The notes under the pieces: model-generated
What the model was told of the DNA's origin: nothing
The model's input: the letters and a program-made list of their open reading frames with translations, nothing else
Database searches by the model: none
NCBI GenBank assembly: GCA_965247635.1
Contig: CBDFHJ010000004.1
Location: forward strand, 1 to 48,141
Source: CBDFHJ01 sp965247635
Lineage (GTDB): Bacteria > Chloroflexota > Dehalococcoidia > Lucifugimonadales > Australimonadaceae
Length of the DNA stretch: 48,141 bases
Reading direction: 5' to 3'
Program-made: the position numbers and the translations under genes
Shown here: piece after piece, positions 34,741-43,759 of the stretch
How the letters are laid out: every line of letters begins with the position of its first letter
Position numbering within the stretch: the stretch's first letter is position 1

Positions 34741-34993
34741 GTTAGGCGCTACTGCCCATCCGCCCCGATCTGGTCCGGCCCCAGTATGCTGGTTCCTCGC
34801 TGCACCCCCCTCCTCGTCCTGCAAGGCCACCCTCCTCCTGCGCGGCGCCCGGCTGCTGACCTCGTCGAGCACGGGTGCGCGGTCGGTGTCATCGCCGGGC
34901 CGGCTGATGAGGCGCCACTGGCCCCCGGCCGAGGCTGGCGCCCCGGGGGACCATGCCGAGGGTCCCACTCCCGGGACACTCAGTTAGGCGCTA
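34741..34993. repeat. Pair of 11-bp direct repeats in the gap after the CAP gene
   Basis: GTTAGGCGCTA occurs at 34741-34751 and 34983-34993. The inner ten bases also occur inverted near 37420 inside the ART gene. The sequence between the copies is GC-rich and holds no supported gene. It could be short element ends or chance. Confidence 0.3.
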
Positions 34994-35194
34994 GCCGCCG
35001 CCCTGGCTCGGGTCCTTCTCGGAAGCGTCAGACTCCTCATCAGCCTCTCGCATCTTCTCCACCAGCTCCTCGAGCTCCTCGTTGCTCAGCTCGGAGTAGT
35101 CGAAGTCGTCCCCCAGGAGGGAGGCCAGCGCCGCCCGGTGCGGGTCGATGTACCAGGTGGTCGTGCCGTCAGGGTTCTTCTTACTCATGGTCAT
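34991..35194 (-). CDS. Small acidic protein (67 aa), coupled to the ART/kinase gene; candidate immunity protein or chaperone
   Basis: The ATG overlaps the stop of the upstream 868-residue gene by four bases (ATGA). The product MTMSKKNPDGTTTWYIDPHR then AALASLLGDDFDYSEL and SNEELEELVEKMREADEESD is strongly acidic in its second half and mostly helical. No family is recognised. A small acidic protein translated directly after a predicted toxin-type enzyme is a typical immunity or chaperone arrangement. That role is inference from position and charge only. Confidence 0.55.
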   Translation of the reverse strand: MTMSKKNPDGTTTWYIDPHRAALASLLGDDFDYSELSNEELEELVEKMREADEESDASEKDPSQGGG

Positions 35195-37797
35195 AGGCTC
35201 GCTTTGACAACCTCCATCTTGTGGTTCTTGACCCCCTTGAAGAGCACCTCTTGCTCCCCGGCGAGGGCGCCGGTTGTGTTGTTCATCTTGTCCGTCAGCA
35301 CGATCTTGTCAATGGGGACGTCACTCTTGGTTCGGATGGCCCCATGGGAAACTGAAGAGAAGACGCCGGGGTCCAGGGTCCAGGAATACGCCGGGGGGTC
35401 TTCGAGATCGAGGACGTCTCCCACGGTGGCCTTGTGGAGCTTCAGGAACTTCACCTGGTCTGCCGGCCACGTCCGGTACACCGTGATGTGCTCCTTGCCA
35501 GGCTCCTGCAGTCTGACCATCGCCTCGTTTGCCTGACGGGTGACCCGGAGCCCCTCCACGAGCAGGTGGCCGTCCTTCGAGGCTGCCTTGGCCACCACCT
35601 GGTCCAGCTCTCCCTGGAGCGCCTTTGCCGCCTGCGCCGACTTGCCGGCCTTATGGGCGTTGAACTTCTGCATCCGCCGGATCTCCCGGTCCCCCTGCCC
35701 TTCCAACTCACCCGTTCCCCACCGCAACAGGCGGCCGCCCGGGGTATTGGTCGAAGACTTCCACTCCGAGTAGGACTTGGACACGACGTGTGCGGAAGCC
35801 TGGCCCTTGGCCTTCCCGAGCTCCGACTCCAGGAGTCCCACCTGCAGCGCCCGCTTGGTGTTGGCGTGCGTGTGGTGGGTGATGCTCTGCGCCTTCTTCG
35901 CGAGTAGGTCAATGGCGGCACTCTTCAGGCTAAGGTCCTTCTTCAGGGCAGCCAGCGCCTCCTGCTTCTTTGCCTTTGCATGCAGCACAGCGGAGACGAT
36001 GAAGTCGCGGCGCTGCTTCAGGCGGTCCTTGAGCAGCTGGGGCAGGTCCTTGGCCTCGGACCCAAACTGGGCGGCCGGGTACTGGGGAGACGTCTTTGGT
36101 ATCTCCATGAGCTCCACGGCATGGTCGATCTGATGGTCCGAGACCTCCGCCAGCTTCTTGGCCCCGGCCTTGCGCTCTGCGGACTTCAGACCCCCGAAGA
36201 CCTTTGCCGTGGCTGGGTTGACATCCGAGTTGGTCATGCTCTCCAGCTCACCCACCTCCTTGGGCAGGGGCTTGCCCTTCCCCTGGGCTCGGAAGATCAG
36301 GCTCCCGCCCAGGTCGATCCGGTAGGCCTTGTCCCCGTCTCCCGTCACGATGTTGTCCGCGGACATCCCGACGACGTCCCAGTTGGCCAGCCATGCGTCG
36401 ATGACGAAGTTCTCCCGCACGTCCTTGTGTTTGGCCATCTGCGCCGCGGTTATGGGGCTCGCGCCCTCGATCCAGTCGGACATGACCGCCGTCTGCCCCT
36501 GAAACTGGACCGGGCGGATCATGGGTACCGGCACGCCGGCATAGCTGTACAGCAGGCCGACCAGGGCCTCGACCCGGGCCCGGGCCTCGCTCCCCGGCCA
36601 TTTGATGTAGTGGAAGCTCTGCAGCTTCTTGTCCTTGAAGAGCCCTCCCTCGTTGCTGCCCTTCTTCCCCGAGACCTTCTCCAGGTCGGCATCCCACTCC
36701 TTCGTGCCCGCGAGGATCTGGTCTTCCTGCTCCTGGGCCACCTTGGCGGTCGGCACCGACTGCTCTGGAAGCTTCTGCTCTCCGGACTTGACCGCCTCGA
36801 TGGTCGCGGGCAGGTCCGACTCCCCTTCACCCTCCATCGCGGGAGTCCCCAGCTCCTGGGCCTTGAGGGCCGCCACCTGGTTGGCGACCGCGGCCTTCTT
36901 GGCCTGGCCCTTCGCCTTCGCCTCAAGCGCCTTCCCCACCCCCTCCAGGGTCTTCACCCCCTCGGCGGCGGCCTCCTCCAGGGCCTGGAGGTTCCCGTCA
37001 GCTATCAGCGGCTTGCCCTTCGCGTCCTTGGGCGCCTCTGCGGCCGCCCCCGCCGCCGCCGCCGGTGCGCCCTTGGAGTCCTTGGCCGTCTGAGCGGACT
37101 TGGCCTTCTTCACGGCTTTGCCGACGCCCGGCTTCTCGTCCACCTTCGCCTTCGCGCTCGGACTGGCCTCCTTCGCCGCCTTCTCCGACTCGGGAGGGCC
37201 CCCGGGGTCGCAGGGGAGGTCGGCCTTCAGCTCCGTGACCAGTTCGGCTATGGCAGCCTTCTTCGCCTTGGACTGCAGCTTGTCCTGGATCTGGTCCCCC
37301 GCCCACTCAAGGACCTCCGCGTCCCCACATGCGGCAGCCTTCATCAGCTTCTTGACGTTGGCCACCGAGACGAGGGACTTGGTCGATGGGGTGGGTGTCG
37401 GCTTCTTCCCCGGAAGCGTAGCGCCTAATGGGGCCTTCGGCTTGGAGGGGTGCTTGGCGGGAGCGGGAGCCTTTGGCACCGCATGTGGGCCCTTCTTCGC
37501 CGCCAATCCGATCTTCGGCTGCTTCTTGAGCTGTTCCGGGGTGAAGGTCTCTGAGGGCTTCAGGTTGTGCTGCACCTCCTGAGGTAAGAGCGCAACCAGC
37601 GTCATGCTCCCCGCCTTCCCGGAAGCCTTGGAGGGCCAGAGGGCGTACTGCTGGTTCGGAAACAGCCCGTCGGGCCCGGGCTTTCCCAGATAGGCAAGGT
37701 GGTTGGAGACGACGGTCCCATCCGCTTTCTTCACCGTCTCCTGCAGGTACGCATAGGGGCCGTACCCGTTGATCGTCTTCCAGGCTATCTTGGTCAT
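35191..37797 (-). CDS. 868-residue protein with kinase-like and ADP-ribosyltransferase-like domains
   Basis: Residues 1-65 form a small domain (IAWKTINGYGPYAYLQETVK, HLAYLGKPG). Residues about 85-360 are a Lys/Ala/Pro-rich linker. Residues ~365-600 look like a protein-kinase/HipA/PI-kinase-type fold: GGLFKDKKLQSFHYIKWPGS (Lys), ARVEALVGLLYSYAGVPVP (Glu), ANWDVVGMSADNIV (catalytic loop N/D...DN) and AYRIDLGGSLIFRA (metal-binding Asp). A helical, Lys-rich region follows. The last ~100 residues look like an R-S-E ADP-ribosyltransferase: ITVYRTWPADQ (Arg), PAYSWTLDPGVFSS (S-T-S strand) and LAGEQEVLFKGV (E-x-E). Similar kinase/ART combinations occur in phage head-associated (MuF-type) polymorphic toxins. 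Activity and target are inferred, not shown. Confidence 0.65.
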   Translation of the reverse strand: MTKIAWKTINGYGPYAYLQETVKKADGTVVSNHLAYLGKPGPDGLFPNQQYALWPSKASGKAGSMTLVALLPQEVQHNLKPSETFTPEQLKKQPKIGLAAKKGPHAVPKAPAPAKHPSKPKAPLGATLPGKKPTPTPSTKSLVSVANVKKLMKAAACGDAEVLEWAGDQIQDKLQSKAKKAAIAELVTELKADLPCDPGGPPESEKAAKEASPSAKAKVDEKPGVGKAVKKAKSAQTAKDSKGAPAAAAGAAAEAPKDAKGKPLIADGNLQALEEAAAEGVKTLEGVGKALEAKAKGQAKKAAVANQVAALKAQELGTPAMEGEGESDLPATIEAVKSGEQKLPEQSVPTAKVAQEQEDQILAGTKEWDADLEKVSGKKGSNEGGLFKDKKLQSFHYIKWPGSEARARVEALVGLLYSYAGVPVPMIRPVQFQGQTAVMSDWIEGASPITAAQMAKHKDVRENFVIDAWLANWDVVGMSADNIVTGDGDKAYRIDLGGSLIFRAQGKGKPLPKEVGELESMTNSDVNPATAKVFGGLKSAERKAGAKKLAEVSDHQIDHAVELMEIPKTSPQYPAAQFGSEAKDLPQLLKDRLKQRRDFIVSAVLHAKAKKQEALAALKKDLSLKSAAIDLLAKKAQSITHHTHANTKRALQVGLLESELGKAKGQASAHVVSKSYSEWKSSTNTPGGRLLRWGTGELEGQGDREIRRMQKFNAHKAGKSAQAAKALQGELDQVVAKAASKDGHLLVEGLRVTRQANEAMVRLQEPGKEHITVYRTWPADQVKFLKLHKATVGDVLDLEDPPAYSWTLDPGVFSSVSHGAIRTKSDVPIDKIVLTDKMNNTTGALAGEQEVLFKGVKNHKMEVVKASL

Positions 37798-39889
37798 AGA
37801 TACCGCCTCACCGCCGTTCGTAGGGCATCCGCTTCCGCCGCTCCAGAAACGGCATATGATCGTCGTACTGCTGGCTCTGCTGCTCCTGGTAGGTGGGCTG
37901 CCGCTCCCTCCCCGGCTTCTCTTCCCGGTCCACGGACGCCGAGGCCCCCCCTCCTCTCGTGGGGGGGGTGGAAGATGATCCCGCTGCTGCTCACCTCCAC
38001 GTCCACGCGCCCCAGACGCCGCCTGTGCGCCCTGGGGGGGATCTGGGCAGTCCGGAGCACCCGGAACCCCGCCTGCGGCGTCACGGTGCTCGGGGCGCTC
38101 CGCGGGAGGACCGTGTGCTGGCCGCTGTGCAGGTCATAGCGGATGTCCACGTTGCCCTGGGGCCACTGGACCACGTGCGGGTACCTGCCTGCAGGCAGGG
38201 CGGCTCCGGACGGGATCTGGAAGGTCCCGTAGGAGGGGCTCGGCCGTTGCCGGGCCTTGCGCGTCTTCGGCGCGGGCTTCACCGGCGCAGGGACCTTGGG
38301 CCGCTCGTAGTCGGCCGGCTGAATGGGGGGCAACAGGTCGACAACCTCCGCTCGCGTGGCCGCTTGCGTGGGCTCCAGGAGCCCCGTGGAGACCGGCGTG
38401 CGCTCTTGCGCACGCTGCAGGGCCGGCATGGGCGCTTGCGCAGGCTGCGGGGCTGGCATGGGCGCTCGCGCTGGCTGCGGGGCTGGAGTGCGCTTCCGCG
38501 CAGGCTCCGGGCGTCCCAGGGGATCTAGGGGATCTATCGCAGGGTCCGGCCCTCCCAGGGGCTCTTCCTCCGGCGGGCCTGGCGGGGGCACATACGGCGT
38601 GCCAGGCGGGTCTCCTGCAGGCTTGCCTGGCAGGGGATCGTCCGTTGGATCCTGGCCTGGCGGCCGCCAGGGCTCCGTCTCTGGCGAGCCCTGCGTCCAC
38701 GGCTCCTCGCCAGGCATCGGTCCGACGCCCGGCTCGCCAGCAGGAGACGCGCCTGGCGTCGTTCCCGGTGCTGGGCCAGGCCCGACGCCGGGAGCCTCGC
38801 CTGGGATGCCTGGGACCGGGATAATCGAGGGCAGGGATCGCAACGGCGCCTGCGTGCCCGGCGAAAACTCCGGCGCAAAGCCCGGCGGCGTATGCGGCGG
38901 CCGCACCGGCGGCGCCTGCCAGCCCGGTTGCACCACTGGAGGCCGCAACGGCGCGGCAACGGTAGCCAGACCGCTGCCCTGCGGGACGACGAGTCTAGCC
39001 TCAGTTCCGATGTAGTTGACGGCGGGCACACCAGCAGGGCTCGGCTTCGGCAGGGGGATGTTCCATCCGTCCTTGCTGACCCAGTACCGCACTTCCCCCG
39101 TGTTGGGGTTGCGGGTCACCTTCACGGACCCGCCGCCGAATGGTCTCGGCCCTTCCGGGGTCTTCCACGGAAACTTGGGGTCCACCCGGTAGGGGGTCTT
39201 GGCGTCACGGATGTCCACCACTTTGCTGAGATCGTCCAGCACCTCCTCCCGCCGCAGCTGCTCCGGCGTCTTGCCGATGCGCCGCAGGAGGCCGGTGAGC
39301 GACTTGGCGCCGCCCCGTATGCCCGTGGCCCCGAGTCCCACGGCCCTCCCGTACGGCAGGGGCACGACCTCCAGGGGCGTTGTGGCTACGGTCACCCACT
39401 CGGAGCCGGTGATGCGGCCGTCGACAGACGCCTTGGCCAGGTCCTGGGCGGGCACCCAGCTCAGCCCGGACATGCCGCTGATGCTGTCCGGGAGTGTGCG
39501 GGCCAAGGCCTGCCCCGCCGGCAGCCCACTGTACGCTACGAGCTCCCCTGTGGTGGGGAAGGCGGCAAAGCTCCGCTCCACAGCGGGAAGGTCGGAGCGC
39601 TCGCCCGTGATCCTGTCGCTGGCCCACCAGTAGAGCTCGTGCGGCTTGGCCAGCACATTGCCAGCCTCAACAGCCCGTTCCTCCAGGCCAGCCAGGACCC
39701 TCCCGCCAGCACTGGCCGCCGCCGTTTGCGCCGTATCCCCCCATCCACGGAACAGCTCTCCCCACTGCGGGGCGGTCTCCATCCGCTCCTGCAGCAGCCG
39801 TCGGCGGCGCTCTGAGAACGTTTCCTGGGGGTCGGAGACCGCCCCGGGCCGTCGCGGGCCTGGCGGCGGCCCCAGGCCGTAGTCAATCG

Positions 39890-40680
39890 CCGCCTGCGCC
39901 GTCTTCTGTGCTTTCTTCCAGCCCGCGGCGACCGTCTCCGACGCCGCCTTTCCCTTCGCCTGTGCCGTCTCCTGCACCGCCTCCCAACCCGCGGCGGCCA
40001 CCTCCTGCACCTCAGCTGCTATCTCCTGTGCCGCATCCCAACCCTCGGCCACCACCTCCGGCACCCCGGTTACCGTCTCCCAATCCTCGGCGGCCTTCGC
40101 CTGCACTGCATCCCAGCCCCCGGCTGCCACCTCGGGCGCCGCAGCTACGATCTCCTCTGCCTTCTTCCAGCCCGCGGTGGCCGACGCCTGCACCGCATCC
40201 CAAGCCCCGGCCGCCACATCCGGCACCGCAGCTACGATCTCCTCTGCCCTCGCCCAACCCGCGGCGGCCGCCGCCTTTGCCGCATCCCAGCCCTCGGTTA
40301 CCACCTGCGGCGCCCCTTCTGCTACCGCCCGCGCCGCTTCCACTTCCCATCCCACGGTCGGCCGACGTCTGCACCGCATCCCAAGCCCCGGCCGCCACCT
40401 CCGGCGCCGCAGCTACGATCTCCTCTGCCTTCTTCCAGCCCACGTCGGCCGACGTCTGCACCGCACCCCAAGCCCCGGCCGCCACCTCCGGCGCCGCAGC
40501 TACGATCTCCTCTGCCTTCTTCCAGCCCCCGGTGGCCGACGTCTGCACCGCATCCCAAGCCCCGGCCGCCATCTCCGGCGCCGCAGCTACGATCTCCTCT
40601 GCCTTCTTCCAGCCCCCGGTGGCCTTCGTCTGCGCCGCATCCAAACCCTCGGCGGCCTTCGTCTGCACCGCATCCCAAGC
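39890..40680 (-). repeat. Tandem ~87-bp (29-aa) repeats
   Basis: Three consecutive units start at 40357, 40444 and 40531, exactly 87 bases apart and nearly identical. More diverged units extend to about 39890 and 40680. Each unit encodes two Trp-containing amphipathic helices (GWKKAEEIVAAAPE and VAAGAWDAVQTSAD). The 1-base insertion that breaks the gene lies at the edge of the first unit. Confidence 0.85.
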
Positions 40681-41989
40681 CTCGCCGACCAGCTGCGGCA
40701 GCCCCATGACCCCGGGCGCGGTCTCCATCCGCTCCTGCAGCAGCCGCAGGCGCCGCTCGGTGAAGGTCTCCTGGACGTCGAGGTCAACACCGGGCTGCAG
40801 CGGGCCCGCCCGCCCCGGAAAGGAGTCAATCTGGCCTGGTGCTACCCCGAGCTGTCGCGGACCCCCCATGCCGCCGCGGGGGTCGGTGACCACGGGCCCG
40901 GGCTCTACCACGTAGCTCTGGTCCGTCGAGGAGGCCGTCTCGTAGTCTTGGTCCCACGCCGGATCATCGATGGGGTCGACCGGTGTGTCATCGCCGTGGT
41001 ACTGGCCGCCGCCCTCCTCGCCGATGTCCTCAAAGAACTCCACGCTCGCTGACAGGTCGGCGCCCGGTTCCGGCGTCCGGCTCTGCTCCAGGGCCTGCTG
41101 CCGGTCCGCAAAGGCGGTGTGGTACTCGTCCTCGCTGAGTTGGCCCGCCAAGAAGGCTGCCTCAGCCGCGAACCGGGCGGGCTTGGTGTCCAGGACCATC
41201 TTCTCGTCGCCACGGCCCCCCGCGCCCTGGTCGTCCAGGTCCCAGTCCGTCAGCCCACCAGCATCAATCCGCCTCTTCTCCGCATCCGCCTCCGCCCACT
41301 CGGCAAAGGCCGCGTCGTACTCGGCTTGGCTGAGGTCCCCCGCCAGGTACGCCGTCTCCGCATCGAAGCGCGGCGGGCCCGTGTACACGTTGTCGGGCGT
41401 CGGCGGCGTCTGACTCTTCACCCATGCGGCAAAGGCCACGTCGTACTCGGCTTGGCTCAGGTCCCCGGCCCTGTACGCCGTCTCCGCATCGAAGCGCGGC
41501 GGCCCCGTGTACACGTTGCCGGCCGCCTGCTGATCCGTCAGCCACTGGGCCTCCTGCTCCTCGGCCCACTCCTGGTAGGCGGCGCCGTACTCCTCAAACG
41601 ACAGGTTCCCATCATAGAAGGCCTCCTCCGCATCGAACCGCGCCGCGCCCGTGTGGAAGTTGGCGGCCTCGCCGCGCTCAAGCGCCTGGATCTTCTGCGT
41701 GATCCGGTCACGCTCCGCAATCGTCGCCGCCGCGTTCATGGCCTCGCGCTGCAGCTCCAGGAGGAGCCCGGTGTCCGGCGGCTTCCCACCGTTCTCCCCC
41801 CCGTCCGACCCGCTGTCTGATGCGCTGTCTGATCCGCCGTTCTCTCCCCCGTTCTCCAAGGTCGTCGACCCCGAAGAGGTCGAGTGCTCCACGTCAACTG
41901 ACACCGCCCCCCGTTCCTGGGCAGCCGACCAGGAGTTCGGCGTGATGCGCTCCTGGGTGCCATCGGGGTAGCGGACCGTGATGAAGGCG

Positions 41990-42205
41990 GGCGTGGTATC
42001 GCCCGCCCCGTCGCCGTCCGGCCCACCGTCCGGCCCGCCGTCCGACCCACCGTCCGACCCGTTGTCCGACCCGCCGTCCGACCCGCTGTCCGACCCGTTG
42101 TCCGGCCCGCTGTCTGACCCGCCGTCCGACCCGTTGTCCGGCCCGCTGTCTGACCCGCCGTCCGACCCACTGTCCGACGTGCTGTCTGACCCGCTGTCGT
42201 CGTCG
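41990..42205 (-). repeat. Low-complexity Gly/Ser/Asp-coding repeats
   Basis: Short repeats based on GTCCGACCCG, CTGTCCGACC and similar units encode runs such as SDGGSDSGPDNGSDGG. They form a highly acidic, probably disordered linker that may bind Ca or act as a spacer. Confidence 0.8.
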
Positions 42206-42438
42206 ATGGGGTCGCTCCAGTGGTCGTCATCCCATTCGGGGAAGCTAGGCGTGGAGCTTGGCGACTGCTTTGGTCCGCTGGAGGAAGCCCCGCTACCGTC
42301 CTCCGACGAACCCGCAGGGGGAGACGACGGGGCAGTATCGGAGCCCGTGTCTTGCTGCCGGTCCTCCTGCTTCGGATCCTGATCCGGCGCCGGCGGCAGC
42401 TCACCATGGGCGCCGGCCGGATCATGGTGCCCGTCGTC

Positions 42439-42662
42439 GTCGCCGGCGGGGTCGCTCCAGTGGTCGTCATCCCACGCGGGGGCGCCTTTCGTGCCGTTGT
42501 TCTTGGCTGTGTTCTTGGTGGTCATGGAAGAACTCCTCCACTACGGGGTTATGGGCCGCTCAGAGCGCCCGTGTCCGGGCCCGGGATGGCCCCTCCGTCA
42601 TCCAGCGCCCCTCAGGGGCCGCTTTGCGTCGCCTTAGCCGCTGTTGGCCCGCCAGAAGGCCA
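42439..42662 (-). repeat. Duplicated segment, copy A (gene junction cassette)
   Basis: It matches 43015-43240 over ~225 bases, with substitutions and small indels. The segment holds the last codons of a membrane-protein gene (AFWRAN), an intergenic leader containing GGGCCGCTCAGAGCGCCCG, the ribosome site and the first ~30 codons beginning M(A/T)TKNT (GTKGAPAWDDDHWSDPAGD). The copy at 43015-43240 lies 576 bases away. Confidence 0.8.
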
Positions 42663-43104
42663 CTGAATCGGAGGAGCCCACACTGCGGGCTCCATGCGGA
42701 CGAACTTCTTGTACGCCCGCTTGACCACCTTGAATCGCAACTGCCGGAAGGCGTGTACTACGGTCTCCTCGGCCACGCCGACGCGGGGTGCAAGGTCGCG
42801 GGCATAGCATGGCCCCGACCATTCGCCGGATGCGTACAAGGCCCTCACTGCCTTAGCGGTGGGGGTCTCTTTGGGAAGATGGGGCCAACTGCGGGGGGAG
42901 GACCACCGGGCGGGGATGCTGTCGAGTCCGGCCTACGCTCTTGCGGCTGGCGCCGCTGGCCCTGGCGATGTCGTCAACGCTGGTGGGGCCGCTGAGGGTC
43001 CCGGCGTCGAACAGGTCGCCGGCGGGGTCGCTCCAGTGGTCGTCATCCCACGCGGGGGCGCCTTTCGTGCCGTTGTTGTTGGTGGTTGTGTTCTTGGTTG
43101 CCAT
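42612..43104 (-). pseudogene. Small protein sharing the WDDDHWSDPAGD N-terminus, with HTH-like regions and one frameshift
   Basis: The ATG at 43104 is preceded by GGAGGAG. The first 30 residues copy the start of the large repeat protein; then DDIARASGASRKSVG looks like a short HTH. Near 42925 the sense moves by one base into a frame reading LPKETPTAKAVRALYASGEW, SGPCYARDLAPRVGVAEETV and VHAFRQLRFKVVKRAYKKFV, a second winged-helix-like segment. Total length is one base over a multiple of three, giving ~163 residues if one base is removed. It may be a regulator for the cluster. It probably arose when the junction cassette was duplicated. Confidence 0.5.
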
Positions 43105-43240
43105 GGAAGAGCTCCTCCACAGTGGGGTTGGGGCCGCTCAGAGCGCCCGTTTCCGGGCCACGGGCGGCCCCTCCTTCATCCAGCGCCCCTTCAGGGACTG
43201 CCTTGAGACGCCTAGCCCGTGTTGGCCCGCCAGAAGGCCA
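43015..43240 (-). repeat. Duplicated segment, copy B (gene junction cassette)
   Basis: This is the partner of 42439-42662. Copy B is joined to an intact 75-residue membrane-protein gene, whereas copy A retains only its final codons (VAFWRANSG in an otherwise unused frame). Copy B is therefore probably the ancestral arrangement. Confidence 0.8.
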
Positions 43241-43439
43241 TGCCGAAGGCCAGCACCAGCACCCCCAACGCCGGGACGGGGAGCCGGCGCGACCCGCGCA
43301 GGAACCCCACGATGAGCTGGAAGAGAAAGTAGATGAAGAGCCCGAAGGCCACCAGGTGCAGCGGCGACGCCGTCTCCCGCAGCTCCACCCCCAGCCAGAG
43401 ACAGGCGATCCCCGCCAGCAGGTTCAGCACGTTGTGCAT
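43212..43439 (-). CDS. Small three-helix membrane protein (75 aa)
   Basis: The ATG at 43439 is two bases after the stop of the preceding gene, whose end supplies a GGGTGAGGAG ribosome site. Hydrophobic segments are VLNLLAGIACLWLGVEL, LHLVAFGLFIYFLFQLIVGF and VPALGVLVLAFGMAFW. Size and position in the cluster are reminiscent of a holin, but there is no holin signature. Function unknown. Confidence 0.6.
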   Translation of the reverse strand: MHNVLNLLAGIACLWLGVELRETASPLHLVAFGLFIYFLFQLIVGFLRGSRRLPVPALGVLVLAFGMAFWRANTG

Positions 43440-43441
43440 CG

Positions 43442-43759
43442 CTACTCCTCACCCTCCTCGCTCCCCAGCGCCCCCCGCAGCCGCGCCACCTCCCGCGCGA
43501 ACCGCGCCCGCTGCCCCTTGGGCAGCGACAGCCCCTCGCGTTCGAGGATCTCCAGGGCCTGGCCCAGGTTCTCCGGGCTCTCCCCTGCGGGTGCGAGGGA
43601 GGGAAGCTCCTCCGCCGGCCCGCCCCACTCCTGGGGCTCTCCGTGCGCACCACCCTCGGCGTAGGGATCGATGACGATGCGCTGCTTCTTGACCTCCACC
43701 TTGGAGAAGCCCTCCCAGACGTCCGTCTCTTGATAGGTGTCGTAGATGTCGTGGGTCCA
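43442..43759 (-). pseudogene. C-terminal remainder of a gene truncated by IS21 copy 2
   Basis: The frame is open from the IS boundary: WTHDIYDTYQETDVWEGFSK, VEVKKQRIVIDPYAEGG, then a Pro/Glu-rich linker and a charged helix (LGQALEILEREGLSLPKGQR). It stops two bases before the next gene. A GTG at 43699 is available as a start, but reading upstream of it looks equally protein-like, so the gene probably began inside sequence now lost. It was the first known member of the minus-strand cluster. Family not recognised. Confidence 0.5.

Larger units (their letters stand above)
37808..42525 (-). pseudogene. ~1,571-residue acidic, multi-repeat protein (tape-measure-like helical repeats), split by two 1-base frameshifts
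   Basis: The start MTTKNTAKNNGTKGAPAWDD is followed by WSDPAGD and a long Gly/Ser/Asp region. Four ~40-residue repeats follow (RFDAETAYRAGDLSQAEYD-type, SHOCT-like). Next is an array of 29-residue amphipathic units (GWKKAEEIVAAAPEVAAGAW then DAVQ), bracketed on both sides by QETF(T/S)ERRxRLLQERMETAP. Then come a central domain (LVAYSGLPAGQALARTLPDS, VRYWVSKDGWNIPLPKP) and a Pro-rich tail. Frame shifts occur near 40356 (an extra G beside a repeat that reads CCACGTCGG elsewhere) and near 37966 (a G8 run). Removing one base at each gives an uninterrupted frame ending YDDHMPFLERRKRMPYERR, 10 bases before the ART gene. The helical repeats resemble phage tape-measure or LEA-like repeats. Function unknown. 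Confidence 0.6.

Noticed and set aside
35980..37428. 482-residue plus-strand ORF opposite the ART gene
   Set aside because: The minus-strand protein has domain motifs and operon coupling. The plus-strand product is Arg/Leu/Gly-rich noise.
38323..39015. Gly-rich plus-strand ORF opposite the Pro-rich tail
   Set aside because: It is the antisense of a proline-rich coding stretch.
41990..42205. Possible CRISPR array in the short repeats
   Set aside because: The repeats are 10-15 bases without unique spacers, and they encode a Gly/Ser/Asp run in frame.
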